A DNA stretch of 64,000 nucleotides from Lentzea pudingi. GTDB taxonomy: Bacteria; Actinomycetota; Actinomycetes; Mycobacteriales; Pseudonocardiaceae. The notes beneath the pieces were generated by a model, which saw only the letters and a list, made by a program, of their open reading frames with translations, was not told the DNA's origin and ran no database searches. Positions 54,329 to 63,010 of this stretch are shown here, piece by piece. The stretch's first letter is position 1. Each line of letters begins with the position of its first letter. A program made the translations under genes and the position numbers. The stretch lies in the NCBI RefSeq assembly GCF_014646255.1, contig NZ_BMNC01000003.1, forward strand, positions 434,001 through 498,000, read 5' to 3'.

Positions 54329-56542
54329 TCAGAACAACGTCCTGGGACGGACCCTGTTGGCCTCGCGGACCAGCTCGATCCGGCGGCTCGCGGCGTCGGT
54401 GACGCTCGCCAGGTCGCGATACGCCTGCTCCAGGCCGAAGCGCAGCTCCCGTTCCTCCAGCGGACGGCCGAGCACCTCGCCCGTGTGGCCGGTCTCGGCG
54501 CTGGCGGTCACCCAGTCCAGTGCGGCCTCCAGCACCCGCACCGACAGGTCCGCCTGCTGCTCGATGCCCATCCGCAGGCGTTCCAGCCGGGCGGACGCGT
54601 CGAGCAGGTGCGGCTTCGCGGCGTCGGGGGAGAGGCGGGCGTGGATCGCGGCCACCTGGGCGGGCACGTGCTGGCTGGACGACTCCGGCACGCCGTCGAG
54701 CGCCTCCACCGCCGCGGCCAGGTCGCCCTGCCTGCGCAGCACCCGTGCCAGTCCGAACGCGGCGCTGACGTAACGGGTGTCGGTGCGCCACACCAACCGG
54801 TACAGCTCGCCCGCGCGCTCGTCGTCACCGAAGGCCTCGGCCGCCGCCGCGAGCGCCAGCTTCGGGCTGAGCTCTCCCGGCACCGCGTCGAAGACGGCGT
54901 CGAACTCCGCCACCGCGTCGCGGGGCTGCCCCGCCGCCATCGCGAGGATCCCGCGGTACCAGGCGAGCCTCCAGTCGCCCGGTGCCGCCTCCGCGAGCTC
55001 GGCGAGGTCCGCGCGTGCCTGCTCCAGCTGACCGTGGGCGATCCGCACGGCGACGAGCTGCAGCTTGACCTCGTCGCTCTCCACCGGGATCGCCTCCAGC
55101 GCGGTGATCAGGTCGTCCGGGGTGGACGCGGTGATCGACGCCAGGTGTGCGGCGGCGGGATCCCTGGGATCGACCAGCGGTGAGGGCAACGCGTCCGGCG
55201 TCCGCGTCCAGTCGATCTCGTCGTCCTCAGTGGACTCGGTGCCGAAGGTCCTGCGCTCGATGGAGAACCGCGTCGACACCGGTTGCCGTGCCGTGCCGTC
55301 CTGCGCGGCGAGGACCTCGTGCAGCACGCCCTCCAGCTGCCCGTACATCTCCTCGGCCGACGAGAACCGCTTGCCCGGATCGATGTGCGTGGCGCGCCGC
55401 AGCAGGCGGTAGTACGCCTCGTGGGCGGTGAACAACGGCGTCACGGTGCGAGAGGGCAGGGCGTACCAGTTCTCCTCCCTGGTGAACCCGTGGAACTCGA
55501 TGCTCAGCACCGCGAGGGTGCGGCCGACGGTGTACAGGTCGGACTGGACCGACGGGCCCTTCTCCCGCAGTTCCGGCGCGGCGAACCCCGGGGTGGCGAG
55601 CAGCGTGTCGCCGGGGTCGTCCGCCCGCACCGCCGCTCCGAGGTCGATGAGCTTGACCTCACCGCCCGCGTAGAGGGCGTTGTCCGGCTTGAAGTCGCAG
55701 TACAGCAAGCCCAGCGAGTGCAGGTGACCGAGAGCCTGCACCACGTCCATGGCGTAGGCGAGCACGTGGGTGAGCGGCAGCGGCGCGCGCTGGCCGCGGT
55801 GGTCGCGGTGCTCGAGGAACAGCTCCTGCAACGACGGGCCGTCGACGTACTCCATCACGATGTAGCCGTCGAGCCTGCCGCTGCGGGCGTCGCGGTGCGT
55901 CACGAAGTCGTTGATCTTGACGACGTTCGGGTGTTTGACCTTCAGCAGGTGCCGGCGTTCGTTGATGGCCTGGTCGAGAGCGGAGGGGTCATCGGTGTCG
56001 ATCAGTCCTTTGAGGACGACCCAGTGCACGGTGTCGGCGTCGCTCAGGTGCGTGTCCCTGGCGAGGTAGACCCAGCCCTGACCGCCGTAGGCGAGGCAGC
56101 GGACGATCTCGTAGCGGTCCGCGACCTGCTCGCCCTTCGTGAGACCGGGGGTGAAGGAGAAGCGCGCGCCGTCCTTCGGGCACTCACCCTCGGTGGGACC
56201 CGGTTCACCGGCGGCGCCGCGGCCGACGGGCTCGTTGCACCGACGGCAGTGCCGCCTGGTCTCGGGCACCACGACGACGGCGGAGGTCTCGGTGGCCGGG
56301 TCGCGCGGGGGCAACGACGGCAGCACGACCCCGGAACGCCGCCACGGCACGGAGGTCGGGCGGGAGGGGGCGGTCTGACCCGGTGCCGTGCTCGGCACGG
56401 ATGCCGGTACCGATGCCGGCGCCGCGGTGGGCACCACCGGAGCAGGAGGCGGGCTCGCGCTCTTCGCCTTGTGCCCGCAGTCGTCGCAGAAGCCCCACTC
56501 GTCGATCGTTCCCTTGCAGCCCGGCCGGGCGCATGCGTTCAC
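54329..56542 (-). CDS. pknG: PknG-like Ser/Thr protein kinase with rubredoxin-like and TPR regions
   Basis: A 737-residue kinase. The N-terminus adds a zinc ribbon (C4, C9, C19, C22) that mycobacterial PknG does not have in this form. A Pro/Ala/Ser-rich linker leads to a rubredoxin-like part with C99-RR-C102 but only C121-PKD, where the second knuckle's last Cys is Asp. The kinase domain (about 140-410) has AYGGQGWVYLA, VVLKGL (Lys 178), LLYCDFKPDNALY (no HRD Arg, as in PknG) and LIDLGAA in place of DFG. TPR-like helices fill the C-terminus. In mycobacteria PknG responds to GlnH/GlnX and controls glutamate metabolism through the FHA protein GarA. GTG 56542 overlaps the caspase stop as GTGA. 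Confidence 0.92.
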   Translation of the reverse strand: MNACARPGCKGTIDEWGFCDDCGHKAKSASPPPAPVVPTAAPASVPASVPSTAPGQTAPSRPTSVPWRRSGVVLPSLPPRDPATETSAVVVVPETRRHCRRCNEPVGRGAAGEPGPTEGECPKDGARFSFTPGLTKGEQVADRYEIVRCLAYGGQGWVYLARDTHLSDADTVHWVVLKGLIDTDDPSALDQAINERRHLLKVKHPNVVKINDFVTHRDARSGRLDGYIVMEYVDGPSLQELFLEHRDHRGQRAPLPLTHVLAYAMDVVQALGHLHSLGLLYCDFKPDNALYAGGEVKLIDLGAAVRADDPGDTLLATPGFAAPELREKGPSVQSDLYTVGRTLAVLSIEFHGFTREENWYALPSRTVTPLFTAHEAYYRLLRRATHIDPGKRFSSAEEMYGQLEGVLHEVLAAQDGTARQPVSTRFSIERRTFGTESTEDDEIDWTRTPDALPSPLVDPRDPAAAHLASITASTPDDLITALEAIPVESDEVKLQLVAVRIAHGQLEQARADLAELAEAAPGDWRLAWYRGILAMAAGQPRDAVAEFDAVFDAVPGELSPKLALAAAAEAFGDDERAGELYRLVWRTDTRYVSAAFGLARVLRRQGDLAAAVEALDGVPESSSQHVPAQVAAIHARLSPDAAKPHLLDASARLERLRMGIEQQADLSVRVLEAALDWVTASAETGHTGEVLGRPLEERELRFGLEQAYRDLASVTDAASRRIELVREANRVRPRTLF

Positions 56543-57801
56543 CGCTGGTTCTCCGTTCGCTTCCGCTCTCTGCGGCGCACGACCGCCTGGACCGAGGCCT
56601 CGACCGCGTGCACCGCGGCCGGGAGGTCGCACGGCTTGACCCACAGCAGGTTCCAGGCCACGTCGTACTTCCTGCGGAGGTCGATCTCCTCGGCGAAACC
56701 CTCCTTGGCCGCGACCAGCCGGTAGAGGTCCAGCCGCTGACGCAGCTCGTGCCGGGTCGCCAACGGCTCCTCGGCGCGCAGGCGCTGCCGTTCCGCCGCG
56801 GCACCCGCGTCGGTCACGTCCGCGTCGAGCGCGCCGAGCACGGCCTCCTCCGGTCTCCGCCCGCCCATCGCCATGGCCTGCAGTGCTTTCAGGCGTTGCC
56901 GCAGCCCCGGCGCGGCGGGGACGAACGGCGGCAGGCCGGAGTCCTTGATCCGGTCGATCGTCAGGTCGCAGGCCGCCGTCGTGCGTGCTTCGACCTCGTC
57001 GAGCTCCGCCAGACGGGCCTCGACGTCCTGCAGCGCCCGATGGATCTTGTGCGCCGCGTTCGGAGCGAGCGCGAGCCACGCGGCGTTGTTGCTGTGGTTG
57101 CAGCTGGGCTCCGGATGCCCCTGCCCCCGCAGACTCGCCAGCACCTCGCGGAACAACGCGTCGAGCGTCAGCAGCATCGTCGGCTCCGCCGGTACGCCCT
57201 CGTCCAGCACGCGCAGCAGTTCGCCGGTGAACAGCGTGTTCCGCATGCCTGCCGGGGCGAGCGCCTTGCCGTACGCGGCGGCGAGCACGTACGCCCCTTT
57301 GACCCCCACGTGCTCGATCACGCTCGACGAGGCGGACATGGTGTCCGGCAGTTCCCTGGCCGCGTAACAGCAGTCGAGGATCAGCACCCGCGTCCGCGCC
57401 CGGCTGCGGTGCAGGTAGTGACGCAGGTCCTCGCACCGCAACGCCGACGTGCGCAACGAGTCCGGCATGGTGTCCCGCATCGTCAGGCACAGCTCGTTCT
57501 TCTTGTCCCACGTCATCTCGCCGTGCCCGGCGTAGTAGACGAGCAGGACGTCCTCGGCCTCGGCCGCGGCGCGGGTGATCTGGCTGCCCACACCGATCTG
57601 GTCGGGAGGGTCGTGCAGCACCACGCAGTTCTCCGGCGGGAGTCCCGCGCCGTGCGGCGAGGTCAGCATCCTCGCGAGGTCGTCCAGGTTGTTCTCGACG
57701 CCGGGCAGCGCCGGGAACGCGGGATCGGTGTAGGAGCTCGTCCCGATCAGCACCGCACGGGACGCGGCGGGGTCCGGCAGGACCGGCTGGTGTTCGCTCA
57801 C
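56539..57801 (-). CDS. Caspase-fold protease (peptidase C14 family)
   Basis: A 420-residue protein with an N-terminal caspase domain (about 12-230). The catalytic His lies in VYYAGHGE (H93) and Cys in ILDCCYA (C145). The strand RAVLIGTSSYTDPAFPAL and the PGVENNLDDLARMLTSP segment are typical of bacterial caspase-like proteases. The last ~180 residues are helical, with RRPEEAVLGALDADV and RERKR, and have no known fold to my eye. It would cut proteins after activation, possibly as the effector that disables the cell. GTG 57801 overlaps the EACC1 stop by 4 bases and its own stop overlaps pknG by 4 bases, so it is made in step with both. Confidence 0.9.
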   Translation of the reverse strand: MSEHQPVLPDPAASRAVLIGTSSYTDPAFPALPGVENNLDDLARMLTSPHGAGLPPENCVVLHDPPDQIGVGSQITRAAAEAEDVLLVYYAGHGEMTWDKKNELCLTMRDTMPDSLRTSALRCEDLRHYLHRSRARTRVLILDCCYAARELPDTMSASSSVIEHVGVKGAYVLAAAYGKALAPAGMRNTLFTGELLRVLDEGVPAEPTMLLTLDALFREVLASLRGQGHPEPSCNHSNNAAWLALAPNAAHKIHRALQDVEARLAELDEVEARTTAACDLTIDRIKDSGLPPFVPAAPGLRQRLKALQAMAMGGRRPEEAVLGALDADVTDAGAAAERQRLRAEEPLATRHELRQRLDLYRLVAAKEGFAEEIDLRRKYDVAWNLLWVKPCDLPAAVHAVEASVQAVVRRRERKRTENQR

Positions 57802-58166
57802 GTCGTGCCGCCTTCGTGCTCCTCCAGCACCTCCCGCAGCATCGCCTCCACCGTGGCCTGGTTCCCCTTGGCCTGCTTGACGTCCACCTCGGTGCTGCGG
57901 CCGTCCGGGCCGGTGACCTTGATCTTGATGTGGGACCGGCGGCTGACGAGCCAGGTGGCGAGCGACCCGGCGAGCGCGGTGACGGCACCGCCGTTGCCGA
58001 CCGAGACGCTGAGCACGTCGGTGAGCCAGCCCATCTCCTGCGGACTCCGCTCGGGCTTGCCGAGCGAGACGCCGCGCAGGTCGGGCCGGTTGAGCAGCCA
58101 CCCGTGCAGCGACTCCAGCTCGGCGAACGCGTCGGGGCTGTCGTGGATCTCGATCGCGGCACTCAT
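57798..58166 (-). CDS. Effector-associated constant component EACC1
   Basis: A 122-residue protein of the EACC1 type: an N-terminal alpha/beta part (AELESLHGWLLNRPDLRG), one membrane-like helix (GGAVTALAGSLATWLVS), then basic strands RRSHIKIKVTGPDGRSTEVDVK and a final helix. EACC1 was described by comparative genomics as a constant partner of caspases, trypsins, STAND NTPases and other effectors in NTP-dependent conflict systems. Here its stop overlaps the caspase start (GTGA), the expected pairing. ATG 58166. It probably tethers or primes the caspase (inference). Confidence 0.82.
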   Translation of the reverse strand: MSAAIEIHDSPDAFAELESLHGWLLNRPDLRGVSLGKPERSPQEMGWLTDVLSVSVGNGGAVTALAGSLATWLVSRRSHIKIKVTGPDGRSTEVDVKQAKGNQATVEAMLREVLEEHEGGTT

Positions 58167-58168
58167 GC

Positions 58169-59167
58169 CTACTCCTCGTCGATGTAGTGGGCCGGGGGTG
58201 GCTCCGGAACCGGGCCGGGTTCGTCCGGGTCCCGCAGCCACTTCTCGTACAACCGCTTCCACGTGCCGTCGGCGCGCATCCGTTCGAGCACGCCGTTGAC
58301 GAACCGGACGAGTTCCTCGTCGCTCTCACGCATGGCCAGCCCGTGGTGCTCCTCGGAGAACCGCTCGCCGACGATGACCGTGGCGGGGTCCAGGTCCTTC
58401 AGCCCGAGCAGCACGCTGTCCGTGGTGGAGCTCGCCTCCACCTGGCCGCGCTGCATCAGCACCAGGCAGTCGGGGAACTCCCGCACGCCGACCGGTACCA
58501 CCCCGAGCGCGGGCTCCATGAGCTTGCCCATCGACGTGGTGCCGTTCGGAGCGCAGACCCGCTTGCCCCTCAGGTCTTCGATGGACCTCACACCCGAGGT
58601 CTTCGGCACCAGGACCCGCTGGCCGGAGATGAAGTAGTCCGAGCTGAACATGACCTTCTTGGTGAACCGCCGCTCGCAGGTGATCGTGATCGAGTCCGCG
58701 AGCAGGTCGACGTCCTCGGCCGCCAGCTTGGGGAAGTTGTTCGAGAAGTTGACCTCCACGAGGGTCACGGCGTTCTCGTCGCCGAACAGCTGCTTCGCGA
58801 TCTCCTTCACGACGTCGACGTCGAACCCCTCCAGCAGGCCGGTCCGCGGGTTCAGCGAACTGGACCTGTTGAGGTTCTGGTCGACCCCCGCGACCAGCCG
58901 GCCGCGCCGCACGATCTCCGCGAGCGTGCTGCCCGGCGGCGCCTGTGCTGGGGCGATGCCGGCCGGTTTGAGGCTGCTGCGCTCCGGGACGAACTCGGGG
59001 CCCGTGCCCGGCGGGCACTGCGTCGGTGCCAGCGCACCTCTGGTGTCGTCCATGCCGGGAGGCCGCAACGGCTCCAGCGTCGTGCGCGCCGGTACCGTCA
59101 CCGCCTGGCCGCAGGAGGTGAGGAGGCACAGAGCCGCCGCCACGGCGACGAGTTTCCTGGTTCTCAT
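58169..59167 (-). CDS. glnH: GlnH-like amino-acid-binding lipoprotein (copy 1)
   Basis: A 332-residue family 3 solute-binding protein. The signal peptide ends in the lipobox LLTSC (Cys about 19). The binding domain begins at IVRRGRLVAGVDQNLNRSSS, followed by LEGFDVDVVKEIAKQLFG, the conserved ADSITITCERR, KRVCAPNGTTS and ECF-like end WKRLYEKWLRDP. In mycobacteria GlnH binds aspartate/glutamate and signals through GlnX instead of a permease. No permease or ATPase gene is present here either. Its ATG overlaps the glnX1 stop (ATGA) and its stop is 2 bases from EACC1. Confidence 0.88.
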   Translation of the reverse strand: MRTRKLVAVAAALCLLTSCGQAVTVPARTTLEPLRPPGMDDTRGALAPTQCPPGTGPEFVPERSSLKPAGIAPAQAPPGSTLAEIVRRGRLVAGVDQNLNRSSSLNPRTGLLEGFDVDVVKEIAKQLFGDENAVTLVEVNFSNNFPKLAAEDVDLLADSITITCERRFTKKVMFSSDYFISGQRVLVPKTSGVRSIEDLRGKRVCAPNGTTSMGKLMEPALGVVPVGVREFPDCLVLMQRGQVEASSTTDSVLLGLKDLDPATVIVGERFSEEHHGLAMRESDEELVRFVNGVLERMRADGTWKRLYEKWLRDPDEPGPVPEPPPAHYIDEE

Positions 59168-60465
59168 CGGTACTCCCGGATCCGGGGCGCCATGCCGAGG
59201 CCCGCGGCCGCCGCGGCGACCAGCATCGACGTCACGAGCACGAAGTCCGCGCCGCGCAACGAGTTCACCGCGCCGGCCGCGCCGTTCTGGAAGGTCTCCT
59301 CGGAGCGCCGGAGCGCCTCCGCCAGCTTCTCGTCCAGCTGGGTCGCGAGCTTGGCGGTGCCGCTCCAGTCCGCCGTCGCAGGGGTGGACCGGTTCCGCTC
59401 GTGCAGCTCCTGCCAGTCGCGCCAGTGCGAGATGGCGGCTTCCACGGTCCGTTTCTCCTCCGACTGCTCGTCGAACCGCTCGGCTGCCCCGGCGAGCGAT
59501 CCCAGGCTGTCCTTGCCCGCGTTGAGCTTGTCGCGTGCGGCGCGGAACTCCTGTTCGTAAGGGTCGGCGTTGCTGCGTTCGACGCGTGCCAGGGCCTCGG
59601 TGCTGCGCGCGGTGAGCGCGTTGATGCGGGCCTCGGCGAGCGCCTCCGTCCGGGACTTGCCGCGCAGGCTCGTGTCGACCTCGTTCGCCGCGGCGAACGA
59701 GGTGGTGACGAGCCAGCCGATCGACAGCAGCACAGCGGCGGTCGCCACCAGCAGCCCGCGGTTCAGCGTGCGGCGCGTGGTCTCCCGCAGGTACAGCTGG
59801 ACCGCCACGAGCGCGGCCAGTGCGAGCAGGCACGAGGTGATCGCGAGCCAGGCGACCGAGCTCGCGTCGCGCTGGGCCTGGGTGAGTTTTCCGAGTTCCT
59901 CGCGGTACAGCGCGAGCGAGTCGGGCAGCAGGACCTCGCGCACGAGTGCCGAGGCCTGCCTCAGATAGGCCGCGCCGAGCGCGAAACCACGTTTGTTCTC
60001 GGTGTGCGCCGTGTCGACCAGCCCGGCGTAGTTCGTGAGCTGTGCGGTCAGGCGGGCGACCGTCTCCGTGGTCGCGGTGGGTGCGTTGGCCGCCGCGGTG
60101 CTCAGCGCGACCGCGGCCTTCTGCACGTGGTCGAGGTACCCGGCGCGTTCGGACGGGCCGGCCTTGTCTCCCACCAGGAACGCGCTGTTCGCGGCCGCGT
60201 CCGCCTCGGACAGCGACTGGTACACGTCCAATGCCGCGCGCGCCAGGGGAATGCCGCGCTGGGTCACCTCGGTCAGGGCGGCCCGGCGCTGCGCGATGTC
60301 GACCGCGCCCACCAGCCCGGCGAGCAGGCAGAGCGCCACGAGCACCGCCGCCATCGCGCTCAGGCGGCCGGGTGGCGTTCCCGTCGCCCAGCGCATCCGG
60401 TCCCGCAGGAGGTGGATGCGGGGGTTCCCGCCACGCGGCACTCCGTCGTGCACCGAGGAAATCAC
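59164..60465 (-). CDS. glnX: GlnX-like transmembrane sensor-transducer (copy 1)
   Basis: A 433-residue protein with four membrane helices: near residues 36-57, about 205-227, about 240-262 and about 405-425. Two extracytoplasmic helical parts lie between helices 1-2 and 3-4. The first has RRAALTEVTQRGIPLARAALDVYQSLSEADAAANSAFLVGD-type layout, as in chemoreceptor/4-helix-bundle sensors. In M. tuberculosis the equivalent protein receives GlnH and passes the signal to PknG. The start is GTG 60465, 10 bases after the glnH2 stop; the following glnH1 overlaps by 4 bases. Confidence 0.88.
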   Translation of the reverse strand: MISSVHDGVPRGGNPRIHLLRDRMRWATGTPPGRLSAMAAVLVALCLLAGLVGAVDIAQRRAALTEVTQRGIPLARAALDVYQSLSEADAAANSAFLVGDKAGPSERAGYLDHVQKAAVALSTAAANAPTATTETVARLTAQLTNYAGLVDTAHTENKRGFALGAAYLRQASALVREVLLPDSLALYREELGKLTQAQRDASSVAWLAITSCLLALAALVAVQLYLRETTRRTLNRGLLVATAAVLLSIGWLVTTSFAAANEVDTSLRGKSRTEALAEARINALTARSTEALARVERSNADPYEQEFRAARDKLNAGKDSLGSLAGAAERFDEQSEEKRTVEAAISHWRDWQELHERNRSTPATADWSGTAKLATQLDEKLAEALRRSEETFQNGAAGAVNSLRGADFVLVTSMLVAAAAAGLGMAPRIREYR

Positions 60466-60475
60466 CGTGTCACCC

Positions 60476-61450
60476 TCATTCCGGCCGGTACTGGAGCGCC
60501 GGCGGTTCGGCCGGTCCGAGCTGGTCCGCGAGCCACGTCCGCTGCAGCTGCCGCCAGGTGCCGTCGGCGACCACCCGTTCCAGCACGGCGTTGACGAACC
60601 GCACCAGGTCCAGCCGGTGCTGCGCGATCGCGATGCCGGTGGGGTCGGACCGCAGCTGGGGTCCGACGATGCGGGTGGTCGGGTCCTGCGCGGCGAGCCC
60701 GGCCAGGATGATGTCGCCGGTCGACACCGCGTCGACCTGACCCTGTTGCAGGAGCAGCAGGCAGTCGGCGGTGTTGGCGGCGGCGACCGGGATGGGCTTG
60801 GCCGGGTGCTCCGCGATGGGACGCAGGTTCGTGCTCGTCCGCGAGGCGCACACCTTCCGGCCGCCGAGCCGGCCTAGGTCGTCGATGCCCGAGTCGTGGT
60901 GGACGAGCAGTCGTTGCTGGGAGGAGTAGTACTCGGCGGAGAACGCGACCTCTTGCCACCGCTCGCAGGTCATCGTCATGCTGGAGAGCACGAGGTCGAC
61001 GCGGTCGGTGCGCAGGGCCGGGATGCGGTCCGCCGCGTCGGTCACGCGGTACTGGACGTGGTCCGCGGCCTTCGCCCGGTCGCCGCCGAAGATGGCGTGC
61101 GCGATCTCCTCCGCGAGCGCCGCCTCGAACCCCCGCACCTGCCCGGTGCCGGGGTCGCGGAAGCTCAGCAGGTAGGCGTTGCCCACGCCGACGACGATCT
61201 TGCCCTTCTCCCTGATCCTCAGCATGGCCGAGCCCGCGGGCAGCTGCTCCGGCGCCGGCAGCGGTCCCTGCGGCCGGTAGCTCTGCTCGGCGCGGCAGTC
61301 GGTCCTCCGCTCCACCGGGATCTCCGGCGGCACCTGCATCTGGGTCGGCACCGGCGCGGGAACCGACAGCGGGAGCGTCGGCGTGACCGCCATCTCCGGG
61401 GTCGCGCAGGCCGTGAGGAGCAGCGCGGTGGCCAGCAGCAGTCGCCTCAT
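60476..61450 (-). CDS. GlnH-like amino-acid-binding lipoprotein (copy 2)
   Basis: A 324-residue paralogue of the protein at 58169. Lipobox LLLTAC (Cys about 15). It keeps IREKGKIVVGVGNAYLLSFRD, VRGFEAALAEEIAHAIFG, SSMTMTCERWQEVAF, RKVCASRTSTN and DCLLLLQQGQVDAVSTGD. The region that would contact the ligand's amine (DQNLNRSSS in copy 1) is VGNAYLLSF here, so the ligand may differ. Its ATG overlaps the glnX2 stop (ATGA). Confidence 0.87.
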   Translation of the reverse strand: MRRLLLATALLLTACATPEMAVTPTLPLSVPAPVPTQMQVPPEIPVERRTDCRAEQSYRPQGPLPAPEQLPAGSAMLRIREKGKIVVGVGNAYLLSFRDPGTGQVRGFEAALAEEIAHAIFGGDRAKAADHVQYRVTDAADRIPALRTDRVDLVLSSMTMTCERWQEVAFSAEYYSSQQRLLVHHDSGIDDLGRLGGRKVCASRTSTNLRPIAEHPAKPIPVAAANTADCLLLLQQGQVDAVSTGDIILAGLAAQDPTTRIVGPQLRSDPTGIAIAQHRLDLVRFVNAVLERVVADGTWRQLQRTWLADQLGPAEPPALQYRPE

Positions 61451-62757
61451 CGGTACTCCCGCAGCCTTGGCAGGTAACCGAACCCGACTCCCAGCGCGGC
61501 GAGCACCATGAGCACCGCGACGCCGAGGTCGCCAAACGCCAGCGCGTTCCGCGCGTGCGCCGACTCCGATTCGAACCGCTCGTTCGCGATCTGGATCGCC
61601 TTGCCCAGCTCGTCGTCGACCGTCCTCGACGGGCTCGCCGTGCCGCCTTGTTGCCCGGCGTTCGTCGCGAGCTTCACGGCCAGGTCGAACTCGCCGCCGT
61701 CGTCCTTCTCCCGCAACGCTTTGTGGCCCGCGAGCCAGTTCGACCACTGCTCACCGGCCCGCCGCACCGCGTCGCGCGTCCCAGGCGTGGTGGCCGCCCG
61801 TTCCGCGTCGGCGAGCAACCTGCCGCTCAGCCTCGCCGCGGCGAGGTCGAAGTCGGCCTCGTGCACCGTCCCGTTCCCCCGTGCGACGAGGATCAGCGAC
61901 TCCGCGCACCGTGCTTTCAGCGCCTCGGCCCGGACTTCGGAGAACACCGCGACCTGTGCCGTGCCCTCGGTCCTGCCCGCGTGGGCGTGCGCCGCCGCGA
62001 CGACGGACGCGGTGACCAGCCACGCCACCGCCGCCACCGCGCACACCGTGGCCACCAACAGTCCCGCGTTGAAGATCCGGCGGGTGGTGCGCGCGAGGTG
62101 GACCTGCGCGGCGAGGAGCGCCAGCAACACGAGCACCGCCGCACCGATCACGACCGGGTCCACCGAGGAGGCCTCCTGCTGCGCCTGCCGCAGCCGGGCG
62201 TTCTCCTGCCCCAGCAGCCTTTCCGCGGCGGGCAGCATCACCGTCTGCGCGACGGTGGAGGCCTCCCGGAGGTAGGCGACCCCCTGGGGCAACCCCTGGC
62301 GGTTGAGCGTCCTGGCCGTCTCGATCAGCCCGGTGTACACCGGCAGGTGGGTGTTCAACGTGGTCAGGTCGGCCTCGGTGCCCTCGGCGAGCGAGGCGGT
62401 GCCCAGTGCGGCGGACGCCTCGGCGATGTTGGTCCGGTACCGGTCACGCAGCTCGGCCGGTTCGACGTCACCGACGAGATACGCACCAGCCACGGTGGCG
62501 TCGGCGTCCGAAAGCGACTGGTAGACGTCCATCGCCGCACCGGTCAGCGGGCCGCCGCGGTCGATCACCCGGTCCAGCGCGGCCCGCCGCTGCTGCACGT
62601 CGAACGCTCCGGCGACGCCCGCGCCGAGGCACAACGCCACCAGCACGACGAGAATGACCACGAGCTGCCCCGGCGGGCTGGAATATGCCTGGCGGCGCGG
62701 AATTCCAGTGAGGAAGCGGGCCCTGGTCGCCTGCCTGTCACGTGCCGGCACAACCAC
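61447..62757 (-). CDS. GlnX-like transmembrane sensor-transducer (copy 2), first gene of operon
   Basis: A 436-residue paralogue of the protein at 59164. The same four-helix layout is visible: LVVILVVLVALCLGAGVAGAFD near the start, VIGAAVLVLLALLAAQVHL, LLVATVCAVAAVAWLVTASVV, and LGVAVLMVLAALGVGFG at the end. The first extracytoplasmic part keeps QQRRAALDRVIDRGGPL and MDVYQSLSDADATVAGAYLVGD. GTG 62757 was chosen for AAGGGGG 6 bases upstream; GTG 62751 is the alternative. It opens the operon that runs to 52287. A longer open frame to 63144 crosses a gene remnant and is not used. Confidence 0.85.
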   Translation of the reverse strand: MVVPARDRQATRARFLTGIPRRQAYSSPPGQLVVILVVLVALCLGAGVAGAFDVQQRRAALDRVIDRGGPLTGAAMDVYQSLSDADATVAGAYLVGDVEPAELRDRYRTNIAEASAALGTASLAEGTEADLTTLNTHLPVYTGLIETARTLNRQGLPQGVAYLREASTVAQTVMLPAAERLLGQENARLRQAQQEASSVDPVVIGAAVLVLLALLAAQVHLARTTRRIFNAGLLVATVCAVAAVAWLVTASVVAAAHAHAGRTEGTAQVAVFSEVRAEALKARCAESLILVARGNGTVHEADFDLAAARLSGRLLADAERAATTPGTRDAVRRAGEQWSNWLAGHKALREKDDGGEFDLAVKLATNAGQQGGTASPSRTVDDELGKAIQIANERFESESAHARNALAFGDLGVAVLMVLAALGVGFGYLPRLREYR

Positions 62758-63010
62758 CAACGCCCCCTTGTGAAAGATCGCCCAACGCGGAACATCGATC
62801 AACGGCGAAGAATAGTTACGCGTCAAACGAAGTTTCCGGGAATCGGTCGAGTTCACTCGCTTGCCTCGGCAGATCGCGACGCCGGAACCGCAGCGCGGGG
62901 AAGTCGGCGACGAAATCCATTCGCAGCTGATGGATTCGCCGACCTCGGCGCGGGACAGAAACTCGATCGTTCGTGCCATTGGCAAACGGCCTGACGACAC
63001 TGCCCGGCAC

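Noticed and set aside
54329..58162. Apparent 1277-residue kinase fusion reading upstream through the caspase gene
   Set aside because: Upstream of 56542 the product is low-complexity Arg/Ala text, while another frame encodes an intact caspase with His/Cys dyad. The kinase starts at GTG 56542.
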